Below are positions 48,707 through 57,275 of a stretch of DNA of 64,000 nucleotides, one piece after another. The DNA is from ZC4RG30 sp039917615 (GTDB lineage Bacteria > Pseudomonadota > Gammaproteobacteria > Steroidobacterales > Steroidobacteraceae). Location: positions 124,001 to 188,000 of the forward strand of contig JBDSJD010000029.1 of the NCBI GenBank assembly GCA_039917615.1, in the 5' to 3' direction. The position numbers were made by a program, and so were the translations under genes. The notes under the pieces are model-generated. The model was not told the DNA's origin, made no database searches, and saw nothing but the letters and a program-made list of their open reading frames with translations. How positions within the stretch are numbered: position 1 is the first letter of the stretch; each line of letters opens with the position of its first letter.

Positions 48707-51700
48707 TCAAAACCTCAACCGCACGCCCATGCGATAGGCCCGGCCGAATGTGTCGTGATACTGCGCGGTCGCGCCCGAGATGCCTCCACCAGTGAACGGT
48801 GGAGTCTTGTCGAACAGGTTGTTGACCGACCCGAACACCTGGAACTGCTTCATGCTCGCAATGCGCAGGTTGTAGGACCCGTTCAGACTGTAGTTTACGT
48901 ATGGCTTCACCCTGTTGTTGTCCACGCTGCCGTACAGCAACCGGCCCTGGGCATCGCGATAGTTGCCATTGAGGTCATCCGGGCTGTCGGCCCATGTGTT
49001 GTCCAGCCTCGAGCCACCCACATATCTGGCAGACAGCGAGGTCGTCAGCTCGCCCACGAGATAGGCGAGAGTGACGTTGCCCGTCCACGCGGGAGATCCC
49101 GTCAGGCCCGGCACGAAGACGTTGGTGCGAATCTGCCCCACCAGATCAAGGCAGGTGTACCGGTTGGTGTAGAAACCATTGGCAAAGGTGCGTGGCACTG
49201 CCCCGGTGCCAACGTTGACGGTGGCCGGCCGGTTGTTTTCCGCATCCGCCGCATCGTACTTGGCGCCGCAGGCGTCTTTATTTGGCCGGCGGACAATCGC
49301 TTGGGTCTGGCTGGCTACAGCAGTGAGCTCCTCGCCGTTTGCGTCGTTATAGAAGCCTGCCGCGTTCGAGTTGAGCTGCACGCCCGATGCCTCCAGGGCC
49401 CGCGTCCCCCGAACGGTGAGCGACACGCTGCCCGGCATATTCTCGAAGGCCCTGTTCAGCGGGAACTGGTACTGCAGCGAGAGGTCTATGCCACGGCGCG
49501 TGAACGGCAGCAGGTTCGCTGGCGTCCCGGTTTCGGCTTGGGCCAGATCGTTCAGATCCAGCATGCCACCCACTTTGGCGAACGTAAGCTTCGCGCACGC
49601 GTCGGAGCCGAGGTCGATTGCGCCAGGGCTGTTCCGCCACGCGTCGTATACGACCTGGTTGGTCATCACACCGCTTTCCGAATCAAATGCCGGGGTGACG
49701 CCGCCGCTGTCGTCGAAGCATTGGGTGACAGGATTGTTGGCTGCGTTAGGGACGCCAATGCCATTCTTCACTTTGATGTTGTAGTAGTCCACCGAGAAGC
49801 GCAGGCCCTGCGCCCAGCCGCCCGGAGAGAGCACCACACCCAGCGTCAGGGTATCGCTCGACTCCGGCTTCAAATTGATATTGCCCACATTGATTCTGGT
49901 GTACCGCTCCGATTGGTTCTCGTCGCTGATGGCCGTGCGCAAGCGCCAGGGGTTTCTGATCACGTTGTTATCCGGGATGTCCGGCTGGTAGATAAACAGC
50001 TCGCGATATCCGGCTGTGCGCAAGTCATGGGAATCGGTCAGGCGCAGCCTGATCCAGTCGAATGGCTCGAACACCGTCTGGACTTTCCAGTTGAACACAT
50101 TCTGTGTCTTCTCCAGATGCTTGCCATCAATCACTTTGGTTCCCTCGCCACCCTTGTTCTTATACGAAGAGTAGCGCCCCCCCAGATTCAGTGACCACAG
50201 GTTGACCCCGGGCTGGCCACTGACCAGTGGCATGTTGAATTCGGAAAAACCCTCGGTCACCGTGGTGGAGCCACCAAAGGCGTCGGCCCAAACCCGGGAC
50301 AGATCGAAACGTTCCCAGTAGCCTCCCCCCGTGGAGTCCTGGCCGGTCTCATCCTTGCGCGCCTCAAGGCCGAAAGCGCTGGTGAGCGGGCCAGCCCCCC
50401 AACCCTCCCACAGTGTCCCGTTGACGGACGCAGACAGTGTCTGCAGCGAGTTCGTGCCACCGGACTGGCTGCTATCGACGAATGCGTACTCCAGCGCCTT
50501 CTGCTGCTCGGCCGCCGGGTTGTACGCGACCGGGTTGGATATGTCTCCGAACACGGGGTTGCCGAGCGCGTCGAGGGGCGAGGTTGTGCCGTAGTTCTGC
50601 CCGAAAATGTTGATAGGGTGGCACGCCGCCGCCATGGCCGCCAACTCGTCGGCGTGGCTAGGTGGCCGACCCGTGCTATCCAACACCGGCGGGCCATCCC
50701 GGACTACGCGGCAAACGGGCTGCCCGAAAGTCGCACTCCCAACCCGGTTGTCGATGACCGCATCCATGGCAAAGGCCATGCGAAGGTTGGTCGGGACATC
50801 GGTCTGCGCGGAGGAACTATCGGTTTTTCCCCAGCTATAAGAGGCGTCCCATTTCCAGTCCCTGCCGAATTGGCCTTTGACGCCGGCCACCACTCGCATG
50901 GTCTCGGAGGTCTGGGTGGTCACCTGCTTGACCTGAGGATTCCAGACCTTACGGATGGCGGTGCCGGTGTTGCAGGGCGTCTGGAACAGCAGATCCACAC
51001 CAGAGCCGGTACCGGCAGTATTGGCACCAGAGAGGGCGACGTTGTTCTGCAACACATTCAGGGCAGTCGGGGTCAGCGCGTTCAGGAACGCGTAGGAATT
51101 GGCGCCGGTGGCTGCCAGGAGAGGCAGGTTTCCGCCGGTGAAGGCTTCGGTGAGGGTCAGGTTGTCGAGCACCCAGAAGTCGTTGCGGTAGTACGGGGTG
51201 TAGAAGGTGCCCGGAAAGAGCCGCCGACCAGCGGCGTCAGTATGCGTGCCAGATGGGTCGACGACACCCCAGCCGTTTAAACTCCGGTCTTCCCAGAAGC
51301 TGAAACGCACCCACTTGCCAACGCCCTTGTTGTTAAAGCTGAAGCTCGGCGGAAGTGGTCCTTGGAGATCGACCGGGAGAAAGAAAGGGAACACCACGCC
51401 CCTGGCGTCGTTTGGGCTTCCAGCAGTCGTATTAATGAGCTTGCCGGATCCCGCTGTCGCGGTGAAAGGGGTGCCGTTCACGCTACGGCCATTGCCGGTG
51501 GCGTAGGCCTGGCCGGTGCCGCCAGGCAGGCCGATGAAGGTAGCAAACCCGGCGGTCAAATTACTGAACCCAGGGCTTCTGGTGCGATCGGATGTCGGGT
51601 AGGACACCCCTCCGGAGATACCAAAGCCCGGCGTGGCCGCCGTGTAGCGCACCTCGCCGACGGCAACGTTGGTGCCCGCCGCGCCGCCAGCGTGGAAGCG

Positions 51701-52969
51701 CGCGCACTGGTTGTTATGGGTGAAACGGTTGTTGTTGACGGCTTCGGTCTTGGCGTAATTGGTCTGCACGTAGGCCGTCATGGTCTCGGTGAGATTGAAT
51801 TCGAAATTCCCGAACAGGGTTTTACGGTCCTGGCCTGGCCGCAACCCGACGCCGTTGGTAGTCACCGGGCCGTCGCCGTTGATGACGGCAGACGGCGCGT
51901 TGTCGTTCGCCGCTCGACTCGTACCGCCGCGGAAGCCATAGGCATAGGGGACCATATCCAAGCCATCAGCGGTGAACCGGTAACCCGTGGCGCGCGTCAC
52001 GTCGTTGTTATAGATGGTGCCGTTGCCGTATAGATCGGGGGTGGGGCCACCCCATTGGGTATAGCGCACGTTGGACATCTCGAAGCGGGCCGGATAGCCC
52101 TCGTAGCCAACGAGTGGTAAAAGAATCCTGGAAGGGTCGTTGCTGCCGGTAGCACCCTGGAGGTAATTCGAGAAAAGGGTGCGCGACTCGGCGCACCAGG
52201 CGCGGGCATCGCCGCAACTGGTGATGGCGGCCGAATTCTGCCACTCCCCGACGAGCAGGACGTGGGCCCTGCCGCCAAACAGCGCGGTGCCTCCCGAGGC
52301 CGCGATATGCTGGGTGCCGCCGTCGCCGGCTTCATTGACGCCGTAGTCCATCTCGAGCCGGACACCTTCCTGCCTGTTGTTCAGGATCAGGTTGACCACG
52401 CCCGCCATGGCGCCCGAACCATAGGTGGCCGACGCGCCGCCGGTGACCACGTCCATGCGCTGCAGTGCGATCGAAGGGATGATGTTGAGGTCGACCACGT
52501 CGGCCTGGTTCGAGGTGGAGACCATGCGGCGGCCGTCCACCAGGGTAAGCGTGCGCGACCCGAAGGCGGGATCCAGGCCGCGCAGGTTGGCAATGGTGTT
52601 GCCGATGAAGAACGAGCTGCGGTCCACCTTTTCCATGCCGGCGCCACCGGAGCCGGATTGGTCGTCATTGACCATCGAGGGCATATAGGTGGAAATATTC
52701 TGCGGCACCAGCTGCGTAAGCGCATCGCCGACGTTGACGATGCCCTGCTGCCGCAGTTGCTCGCCGGAAACGCTGCTGATGGGGTTGGCAGAGGTATTGC
52801 CGGGCACCTGAATGCGCGAGCCGGTGACCTTTACTTCAGCCAGTTCATCGACTTCTTCCTCGGCCGCAGCCGCGGCCGCCACGGATGGGGTCAAGAATGC
52901 GTAGCTCAGCATGGCTGCAAGAATGCCGCGCACGGCCCAGGATTCAGACTTTGAACTGCGAGTGTCCAT
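48707..52969 (-). CDS. very large TonB-dependent receptor
   Basis: A 1420-residue outer-membrane receptor. Signal peptide (about 1-35), TonB-box region (DELAEVKVTGSRI), plug domain with GTSANPISSVSGEQLRQQGIVNVGDALTQL and VDLNIIPSIALQRMDVVTGGASATYGSGAMAGVVNLIL, then a long beta-barrel ending in MGVRLRF with the usual terminal Phe. Most receptors are 650-1000 residues, so extracellular loops must be large. GAGGGGGAA precedes the ATG. The ligand is unknown. The 479-residue antisense frame here is a shadow. Confidence 0.93.
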   Translation of the reverse strand: MDTRSSKSESWAVRGILAAMLSYAFLTPSVAAAAAAEEEVDELAEVKVTGSRIQVPGNTSANPISSVSGEQLRQQGIVNVGDALTQLVPQNISTYMPSMVNDDQSGSGGAGMEKVDRSSFFIGNTIANLRGLDPAFGSRTLTLVDGRRMVSTSNQADVVDLNIIPSIALQRMDVVTGGASATYGSGAMAGVVNLILNNRQEGVRLEMDYGVNEAGDGGTQHIAASGGTALFGGRAHVLLVGEWQNSAAITSCGDARAWCAESRTLFSNYLQGATGSNDPSRILLPLVGYEGYPARFEMSNVRYTQWGGPTPDLYGNGTIYNNDVTRATGYRFTADGLDMVPYAYGFRGGTSRAANDNAPSAVINGDGPVTTNGVGLRPGQDRKTLFGNFEFNLTETMTAYVQTNYAKTEAVNNNRFTHNNQCARFHAGGAAGTNVAVGEVRYTAATPGFGISGGVSYPTSDRTRSPGFSNLTAGFATFIGLPGGTGQAYATGNGRSVNGTPFTATAGSGKLINTTAGSPNDARGVVFPFFLPVDLQGPLPPSFSFNNKGVGKWVRFSFWEDRSLNGWGVVDPSGTHTDAAGRRLFPGTFYTPYYRNDFWVLDNLTLTEAFTGGNLPLLAATGANSYAFLNALTPTALNVLQNNVALSGANTAGTGSGVDLLFQTPCNTGTAIRKVWNPQVKQVTTQTSETMRVVAGVKGQFGRDWKWDASYSWGKTDSSSAQTDVPTNLRMAFAMDAVIDNRVGSATFGQPVCRVVRDGPPVLDSTGRPPSHADELAAMAAACHPINIFGQNYGTTSPLDALGNPVFGDISNPVAYNPAAEQQKALEYAFVDSSQSGGTNSLQTLSASVNGTLWEGWGAGPLTSAFGLEARKDETGQDSTGGGYWERFDLSRVWADAFGGSTTVTEGFSEFNMPLVSGQPGVNLWSLNLGGRYSSYKNKGGEGTKVIDGKHLEKTQNVFNWKVQTVFEPFDWIRLRLTDSHDLRTAGYRELFIYQPDIPDNNVIRNPWRLRTAISDENQSERYTRINVGNINLKPESSDTLTLGVVLSPGGWAQGLRFSVDYYNIKVKNGIGVPNAANNPVTQCFDDSGGVTPAFDSESGVMTNQVVYDAWRNSPGAIDLGSDACAKLTFAKVGGMLDLNDLAQAETGTPANLLPFTRRGIDLSLQYQFPLNRAFENMPGSVSLTVRGTRALEASGVQLNSNAAGFYNDANGEELTAVASQTQAIVRRPNKDACGAKYDAADAENNRPATVNVGTGAVPRTFANGFYTNRYTCLDLVGQIRTNVFVPGLTGSPAWTGNVTLAYLVGELTTSLSARYVGGSRLDNTWADSPDDLNGNYRDAQGRLLYGSVDNNRVKPYVNYSLNGSYNLRIASMKQFQVFGSVNNLFDKTPPFTGGGISGATAQYHDTFGRAYRMGVRLRF

Positions 52970-53326
52970 CTAGAGAATTCCCCCTCATCATTGCCGACCA
53001 ACACAAGGGGAGCTGTCCGCAGCCTTCGTGTGAGCCATGCACACGACGCCCGCCCCCATTTTGTTTTTTATGGATAAAATCGCCAACGTTTGCGACAGCC
53101 AAACATACGGAAAAATCAACCAATACACAAGAAAATAAGAGGGCGAGCCAGGGGCTGCATCCAAGGCCGATGCGAGCATTGAGCACGCCCACCTGCACCA
53201 AGGACATGGCGCCCAGCACAGACGCCGAGTGGGCAGCCGTGCGCGAGAAGCACCCGGGCCAGAATCTCACAAGCGCGTGTGTACGGGCAATCTGCTGCCC
53301 GGGGCCAGGGGGAGCCGGGCAGCGGA
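52970..53326. other. upstream region of the TonB receptor gene
   Basis: About 350 bases. Positions 53050-53145 are clearly AT-rich against the GC-rich background and probably hold the receptor promoter. The remainder (53146-53326) shows only frames with poor codon composition. No operator or riboswitch recognised. Confidence 0.4.
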
Positions 53327-53566
53327 CTACCCCTCCGGCTGGGTCTGCTGTCGGCTGCTGGCTGTCTTGGGCCGACCGGGGGTGTCCTGCTTCACACCTT
53401 CTGTTTCCTTGTCACCTTTCAGACCGTCTTGGCTGACAGATGAACTCAATGAAGGGCCGCCAGTCACTCGCGCGCCTTCCTGACCTTGAGGACGCGGGAC
53501 CATTCGCCCATCTTCCTCGGTGATCGACGCGGTGAGTTCATCTAGCGGCTTCCTGATTCCGGGCAT
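53327..53566 (-). CDS. small hydrophilic hypothetical protein
   Basis: A 79-residue protein rich in Gly, Gln, Ser, Thr and charged residues (MPGIRKPLDELTASITEEDGRMVPRPQ...). Probably disordered. It starts 4 bases after the stop of the next small gene upstream. The ribosome site is weak and no family is recognised. Confidence 0.4.
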   Translation of the reverse strand: MPGIRKPLDELTASITEEDGRMVPRPQGQEGARVTGGPSLSSSVSQDGLKGDKETEGVKQDTPGRPKTASSRQQTQPEG

Positions 53567-53570
53567 GCAG

Positions 53571-53759
53571 TCAACCAGGCGGTATTCTGTTCAGGGCTCT
53601 ATCCAAGCCGCGTTCAGTTTCCCTGCCTAGCTTCTCAAGATCACTTTCGGCGCTATCTTCCGGCAGCGATTGGCCATCTGGAATGTTCTCTCCGGAAGAA
53701 TCGGCATCGCTCGTACCCGGACCGGTTGCCTGGTCGTTTCTATGCTTTCGTATAGGCAT
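53571..53759 (-). CDS. small hydrophilic hypothetical protein
   Basis: A 62-residue charged protein (MPIRKHRNDQATGPGTSDAD...LEKLGRETERGLDRALNRIPPG) with an AGAGG site 8 bases before the ATG. The C-terminal amphipathic helix looks protein-like. It is probably co-transcribed with the 79-residue ORF downstream. It diverges from the gene at 53967. Confidence 0.5.
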   Translation of the reverse strand: MPIRKHRNDQATGPGTSDADSSGENIPDGQSLPEDSAESDLEKLGRETERGLDRALNRIPPG

Positions 53760-53966
53760 GGGAAGCCTCTGCCGATGGCGGGAGCTAAAGGTTCTGCTAC
53801 TAGTGTGTCGAAAGCCATCGTCTCCCTTCCATAGATAGTGCAGGCGCGCCCCTACGGCTGTTTTCAGCCCCTGTGCAATAGGGATCCCGGTGCACATTTC
53901 CTACAGGTTTGATCTGGCGCCGCTGACACACATGCATCCTCGCCGCAAGGTAGTGTCAATGCGACC

Positions 53967-54299
53967 ATGTCATCCAACCTTCGCGAACAGCCCGCAGAAC
54001 CTGCCGTTTATGAACGCGCGTTCTTGCGAACTGTTCTGAGGTTGCGTGGCGTCCAGACTCCACCCACTGAGCGCGAACTCAACGAAGCCCGCGATGCGCT
54101 CCGTCTCTACCAGGTCGGCACGGCAAAGGCCTTGCCCGCAAACGCCTCAAGTTCCTACGGCAGGCTGAAAGGCAGGCTCGCTGAACCTGTCGCCGTGGAG
54201 CACGCCTTCATGTACGTCACGTTTCATTCTTTCCTGCCGCCCAACGCAGGACAGCTCAAGGCACTCAATGATTGGCTTGCGGCAAAAAAGCTTCCCTGA
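53967..54299 (+). CDS. hypothetical helical protein upstream of Ku
   Basis: A 110-residue soluble, mostly helical protein (ERAFLRTVLRLRGVQTPPTERELNEARDALRLYQ...HAFMYVTFHSFLPPNAGQLKALNDWLAAKKLP). No recognised family. It ends 34 bases before ku on the same strand, so a shared transcript is possible. Confidence 0.55.
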   Translation: MSSNLREQPAEPAVYERAFLRTVLRLRGVQTPPTERELNEARDALRLYQVGTAKALPANASSSYGRLKGRLAEPVAVEHAFMYVTFHSFLPPNAGQLKALNDWLAAKKLP

Positions 54300-54333
54300 T
54301 TCGAAACGCGACCCAGCCAACAGGTAATACACC

Positions 54334-55188
54334 ATGCCCCGCGCAATCTGGAAAGGTGCCATCAGCTTCGGTCTGGTTCACATACCCATTGGCCTGTACC
54401 CCGCAGCTTCCGACACCGGCATCGATTTCGACTGGCTGGACAAGCGTTCCATGGATCCGGTTGGTTACAAGCGCATCAACAAGCGCACCGGCAAGGAAGT
54501 GACGAAGGAGAACATCGTCAAAGGCGTGAAGGTGGACGGCGAAGAGTACGTCCTGCTGGGTGAAGAAGAAATCAAGGCAGCATATCCAAAGACCACCCAG
54601 ACGATCGAAATCGAGTCCTTCGTCCACGCGAACGAAATTCCGTTCGTTCAGTTTGAAAAGCCGTACTACCTGGAACCCCTGCCCAAGGGCGAGAAAGTCT
54701 ATGTATTGCTGCGCGAGGCAATGCTTGCTTCCGATGTTGTGGGCATTGCCCGCGTCGTGCTTCACACGCGGGAGTATCTGGCCGCGCTGATTCCCTCTGG
54801 ATCCGGGCTTGTTCTCAACACCCTGAGATGGGCGAGCGAAATGCGGGCCGCCGCTGACCTGAAGCTGCCGGCTGAAGGCAGGAAGGCCCTCAAGGACAGC
54901 GACCTCAAGATGGCCAAGCAACTTATCGCAGACATGACCGGAAAGTGGCAGCCAGACGCATATGCGGACAAGTTCACGGACGCCATTCACGCACTCGTGG
55001 CGAAGCGGCAAAAGGCCGGCACGACCGAGAAGGTTGAAGCAATGGAAGACACCGGAGCAGCGTCCAGTAACGTGGTGGATCTGACTGCGCTGCTGGCCCA
55101 GAGTCTCAAACGCAAGACAGCTGCGGCTGCGAAGTCCGCAAAGCCTGCTGCAAAAGCCCGGGCCCACAAGACGGCGCGACGTGCTTGA
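54334..55188 (+). CDS. ku: Ku DNA end-binding protein
   Basis: A 284-residue bacterial Ku homodimer subunit that binds double-strand DNA ends in non-homologous end joining. N-terminal MPRAIWKGAISFGLVHIPIGLY and central KPYYLEPLPKGEKVYVLLREAM match the Ku core; the C-terminus is a Lys/Ala-rich tail (KTAAAAKSAKPAAKARAHKTARRA), as in extended Ku proteins that bind DNA beyond the ring. No LigD lies in the window. Neighbours are small hydrophilic and membrane genes, consistent with a stress or stationary-phase locus. Confidence 0.95.
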   Translation: MPRAIWKGAISFGLVHIPIGLYPAASDTGIDFDWLDKRSMDPVGYKRINKRTGKEVTKENIVKGVKVDGEEYVLLGEEEIKAAYPKTTQTIEIESFVHANEIPFVQFEKPYYLEPLPKGEKVYVLLREAMLASDVVGIARVVLHTREYLAALIPSGSGLVLNTLRWASEMRAAADLKLPAEGRKALKDSDLKMAKQLIADMTGKWQPDAYADKFTDAIHALVAKRQKAGTTEKVEAMEDTGAASSNVVDLTALLAQSLKRKTAAAAKSAKPAAKARAHKTARRA

Positions 55189-55306
55189 GACGCTGTCGGG
55201 CGAGGCATTTGTTGAGGAAATTGCCTACGTCACTTCGTAGCAGTCGCCTACGAATTCCGTCAATTCGCCGAAGCACTATTCTCCTCACAATTTAGCGGAG
55301 GCGCTC

Positions 55307-56254
55307 ATGGTTACGGTTACAACATTGGACGACGGACCCCGGAGCGGTGGCGCAACGGGAAGTTCGAGTGCTGTGTCGTGGGCGGCCATTCTTGCCGGTG
55401 CCGCAGCCGCGGCAGCGCTCTCCCTTATTCTTCTTGTACTGGGCACTGGCCTCGGGCTTGCCGTTGTGTCTCCGTGGGCAGGAGATGGCGTCTCTGCAAG
55501 AGCGATTTCCTGGTCGACAATCGCGTGGATCGCATTCACCGCGTTGGCCTCGTCCGGATTGGGCGGTTACGTCGCGGGACGCCTGCGTGTGAGGTGGCCT
55601 ACAGTCCACGGCGATGAAGTTTACTTTCGTGATACGGCGCATGGCTTCCTGGCATGGGCCGTAGCCACGCTGCTCACCGCGGCGGTGCTGACATCCGCGA
55701 TCGGCGCCATCCTCAGCGCTGGGGCAACGCTGGGTGCAGCCGCAGCCGGCAGTGCGCATGCAATGAGCCAGGGGACCAGCACTTCACTCGCATCACCAGG
55801 TTCTTCCAAGGAAAGCCAGCAGGACATGTATTTTGTCGATACGCTTTTCCGCATTCCCCCACCTGAGGCGCCCGTTACCGGGCGCACGGTTCAGAATGGA
55901 TCGGCGACTGGTACCGGTGCTGCCTCACCAGGAATCCGTGCTGAATTGGCCCGCATTTTTGATAACAGCATGGGCAGCGGCCCGCTCGCCGCTGAGGACA
56001 CGCGTTATGCAGGTCAACTGGTGGCGCAAAACACCGGCTTGCCGCAGCAGGACGCAGAGGCCCGCGTCACCAGCACATACGCTGCTGCTCAGCGAAAACT
56101 GCAGGATGCCGAGGCCAAAGCCAGGTCCTTAGCGGACGAGGCCCGCAAAAACGCGGCATACGCTTCACTGTGGATCTTCGTCTCCCTGTTGCTCGGGGCT
56201 TTCTTCGCAAGCCTGATGGCGACTGTCGGCGGCCGTCGTCGCGATCTCTTCTGA
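55307..56254 (+). CDS. membrane protein (PhnA-like in annotations)
   Basis: A 315-residue protein with four membrane helices: about 24-50, 66-88, 112-136 and 287-305. Between helices 3 and 4 there is a long soluble segment with coiled-coil character (AQRKLQDAEAKARSLADEARKNAAY). Similar sequences are often labelled PhnA-like, without evidence for phosphonate function. GGAGG precedes the ATG. It reads directly into the 24-residue membrane peptide gene, 18 bases on. Confidence 0.8.
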   Translation: MVTVTTLDDGPRSGGATGSSSAVSWAAILAGAAAAAALSLILLVLGTGLGLAVVSPWAGDGVSARAISWSTIAWIAFTALASSGLGGYVAGRLRVRWPTVHGDEVYFRDTAHGFLAWAVATLLTAAVLTSAIGAILSAGATLGAAAAGSAHAMSQGTSTSLASPGSSKESQQDMYFVDTLFRIPPPEAPVTGRTVQNGSATGTGAASPGIRAELARIFDNSMGSGPLAAEDTRYAGQLVAQNTGLPQQDAEARVTSTYAAAQRKLQDAEAKARSLADEARKNAAYASLWIFVSLLLGAFFASLMATVGGRRRDLF

Positions 56255-56272
56255 AGCAATAAGGAAACAACA

Positions 56273-56347
56273 ATGCGCTCCATACTTCTGCTGCTACTGG
56301 GTGTGCCGATTCCCATCATCATCCTGATCGCACTATTCATGCACTGA
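56273..56347 (+). CDS. 24-residue membrane peptide
   Basis: A 25-codon ORF encoding MRSILLLLLGVPIPIIILIALFMH, a single hydrophobic helix. AAGGAAAC lies just upstream of the ATG. It is too short for standard gene callers, but ORFs with this kind of sequence recur next to similar membrane-protein genes in other proteobacteria (recollection, not a search). It may be a regulator or subunit of the neighbouring 315-residue membrane protein. Confidence 0.7.
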   Translation: MRSILLLLLGVPIPIIILIALFMH

Positions 56348-56461
56348 TGTAGCTGAACATACATCAGCATCGCGCCAGCGCAAGCGCACCCAAAGAGGGG
56401 GCGCGCTCCTACATATCCCTCTGCTCACTGGCGCGACAGTCCCGGATAAATGGAGGTGCAT

Positions 56462-57262
56462 ATGAGCAGCCGAACGAAAATCCTTCTGGGCGTTTTTGCC
56501 CTGTTCGTAAGCGCGCAAGCCATCGCGGAGATCACCCTTTATGAAGGTGAGGACTTTCGCGGCCGCGCGTTTACCACAAACCGGGAATCAAGTGACTTCA
56601 AGCGCAGCGGATTCAACAATCGCGCCTCATCGGTAATCGTCGACAATGGTCGTTGGGAAGTGTGTGAAGACCCGGGCTTCCGCGGCCGTTGCGTCGTGCT
56701 TCGTGAAGGCAATTACGATTCCCTGCAACGCATGGGCTTGAATAACCGGCTCTCTTCGGCGCGACGGATCAGCAACCGCGACCGCGACCGGTACGATAGC
56801 CATTCGCCGGAGCCACTGCCGGCCGCCGATTACCAGTTTCGACGCCGTCCAAACGAACGCGTGTATGAAGCCAGGGTGACTTCCGTACGGGCCGTGATGG
56901 GTCGTCCGGAAGAACGTTGCTGGGTGGAACGCGAGCAGGTCGAGACACGTGGCAACGCCAACGTCGCGGGCGGCATCATTGGTGGAGTGATCGGCGGCAT
57001 CCTCGGTCACCAGATTGGCAACGGCAAGGGCGTCGCCACGGCAGGCGGCGCTGTTGCAGGAGCTGCAGTGGGCGCCAACGTGGGCCGAGGACGTGGCGAT
57101 GACTACGGTCGCGACGTGCGCCGCTGCGACACCAGCGTGAATGACAATCCCGACTATTGGGATGTGCGTTACGAGTACCGCAACGTCGAGCATCGGGTGC
57201 AGATGAGCGCGCCTCCGGGCCGCACCATCTACGTCAACCGGAGCGGCGACCCGCGGCAATAA
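56462..57262 (+). CDS. exported beta/gamma-crystallin plus glycine-zipper protein
   Basis: A 266-residue protein with a signal peptide (MSSRTKILLGVFALFVSAQAIA). Residues about 23-105 form two crystallin-like Greek-key motifs (ITLYEGEDFRGRAF...NNRASSVIV and WEVCEDPGFRGRCVVLREGNY), commonly Ca2+-binding. After a linker, residues about 165-205 form a glycine-zipper membrane hairpin (GGIIGGVIGGILGHQIGNGKGVATAGGAVAGAAVG), as in Rickettsia 17-kDa antigens. The combination suggests an envelope stress protein. ATG 56462 follows GGAGG. Confidence 0.87.
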   Translation: MSSRTKILLGVFALFVSAQAIAEITLYEGEDFRGRAFTTNRESSDFKRSGFNNRASSVIVDNGRWEVCEDPGFRGRCVVLREGNYDSLQRMGLNNRLSSARRISNRDRDRYDSHSPEPLPAADYQFRRRPNERVYEARVTSVRAVMGRPEERCWVEREQVETRGNANVAGGIIGGVIGGILGHQIGNGKGVATAGGAVAGAAVGANVGRGRGDDYGRDVRRCDTSVNDNPDYWDVRYEYRNVEHRVQMSAPPGRTIYVNRSGDPRQ

Positions 57263-57275
57263 GCGTGGCGATTGA

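Noticed and set aside
48755..50194. 479-residue frame antisense to the TonB receptor gene
   Set aside because: The receptor frame has a coherent plug and barrel; the antisense frame shows no motif or ribosome site.
52944..53270. 108-residue minus-strand frame upstream of the receptor gene
   Set aside because: It overlaps the AT-rich promoter region and the receptor start, with no ribosome site.
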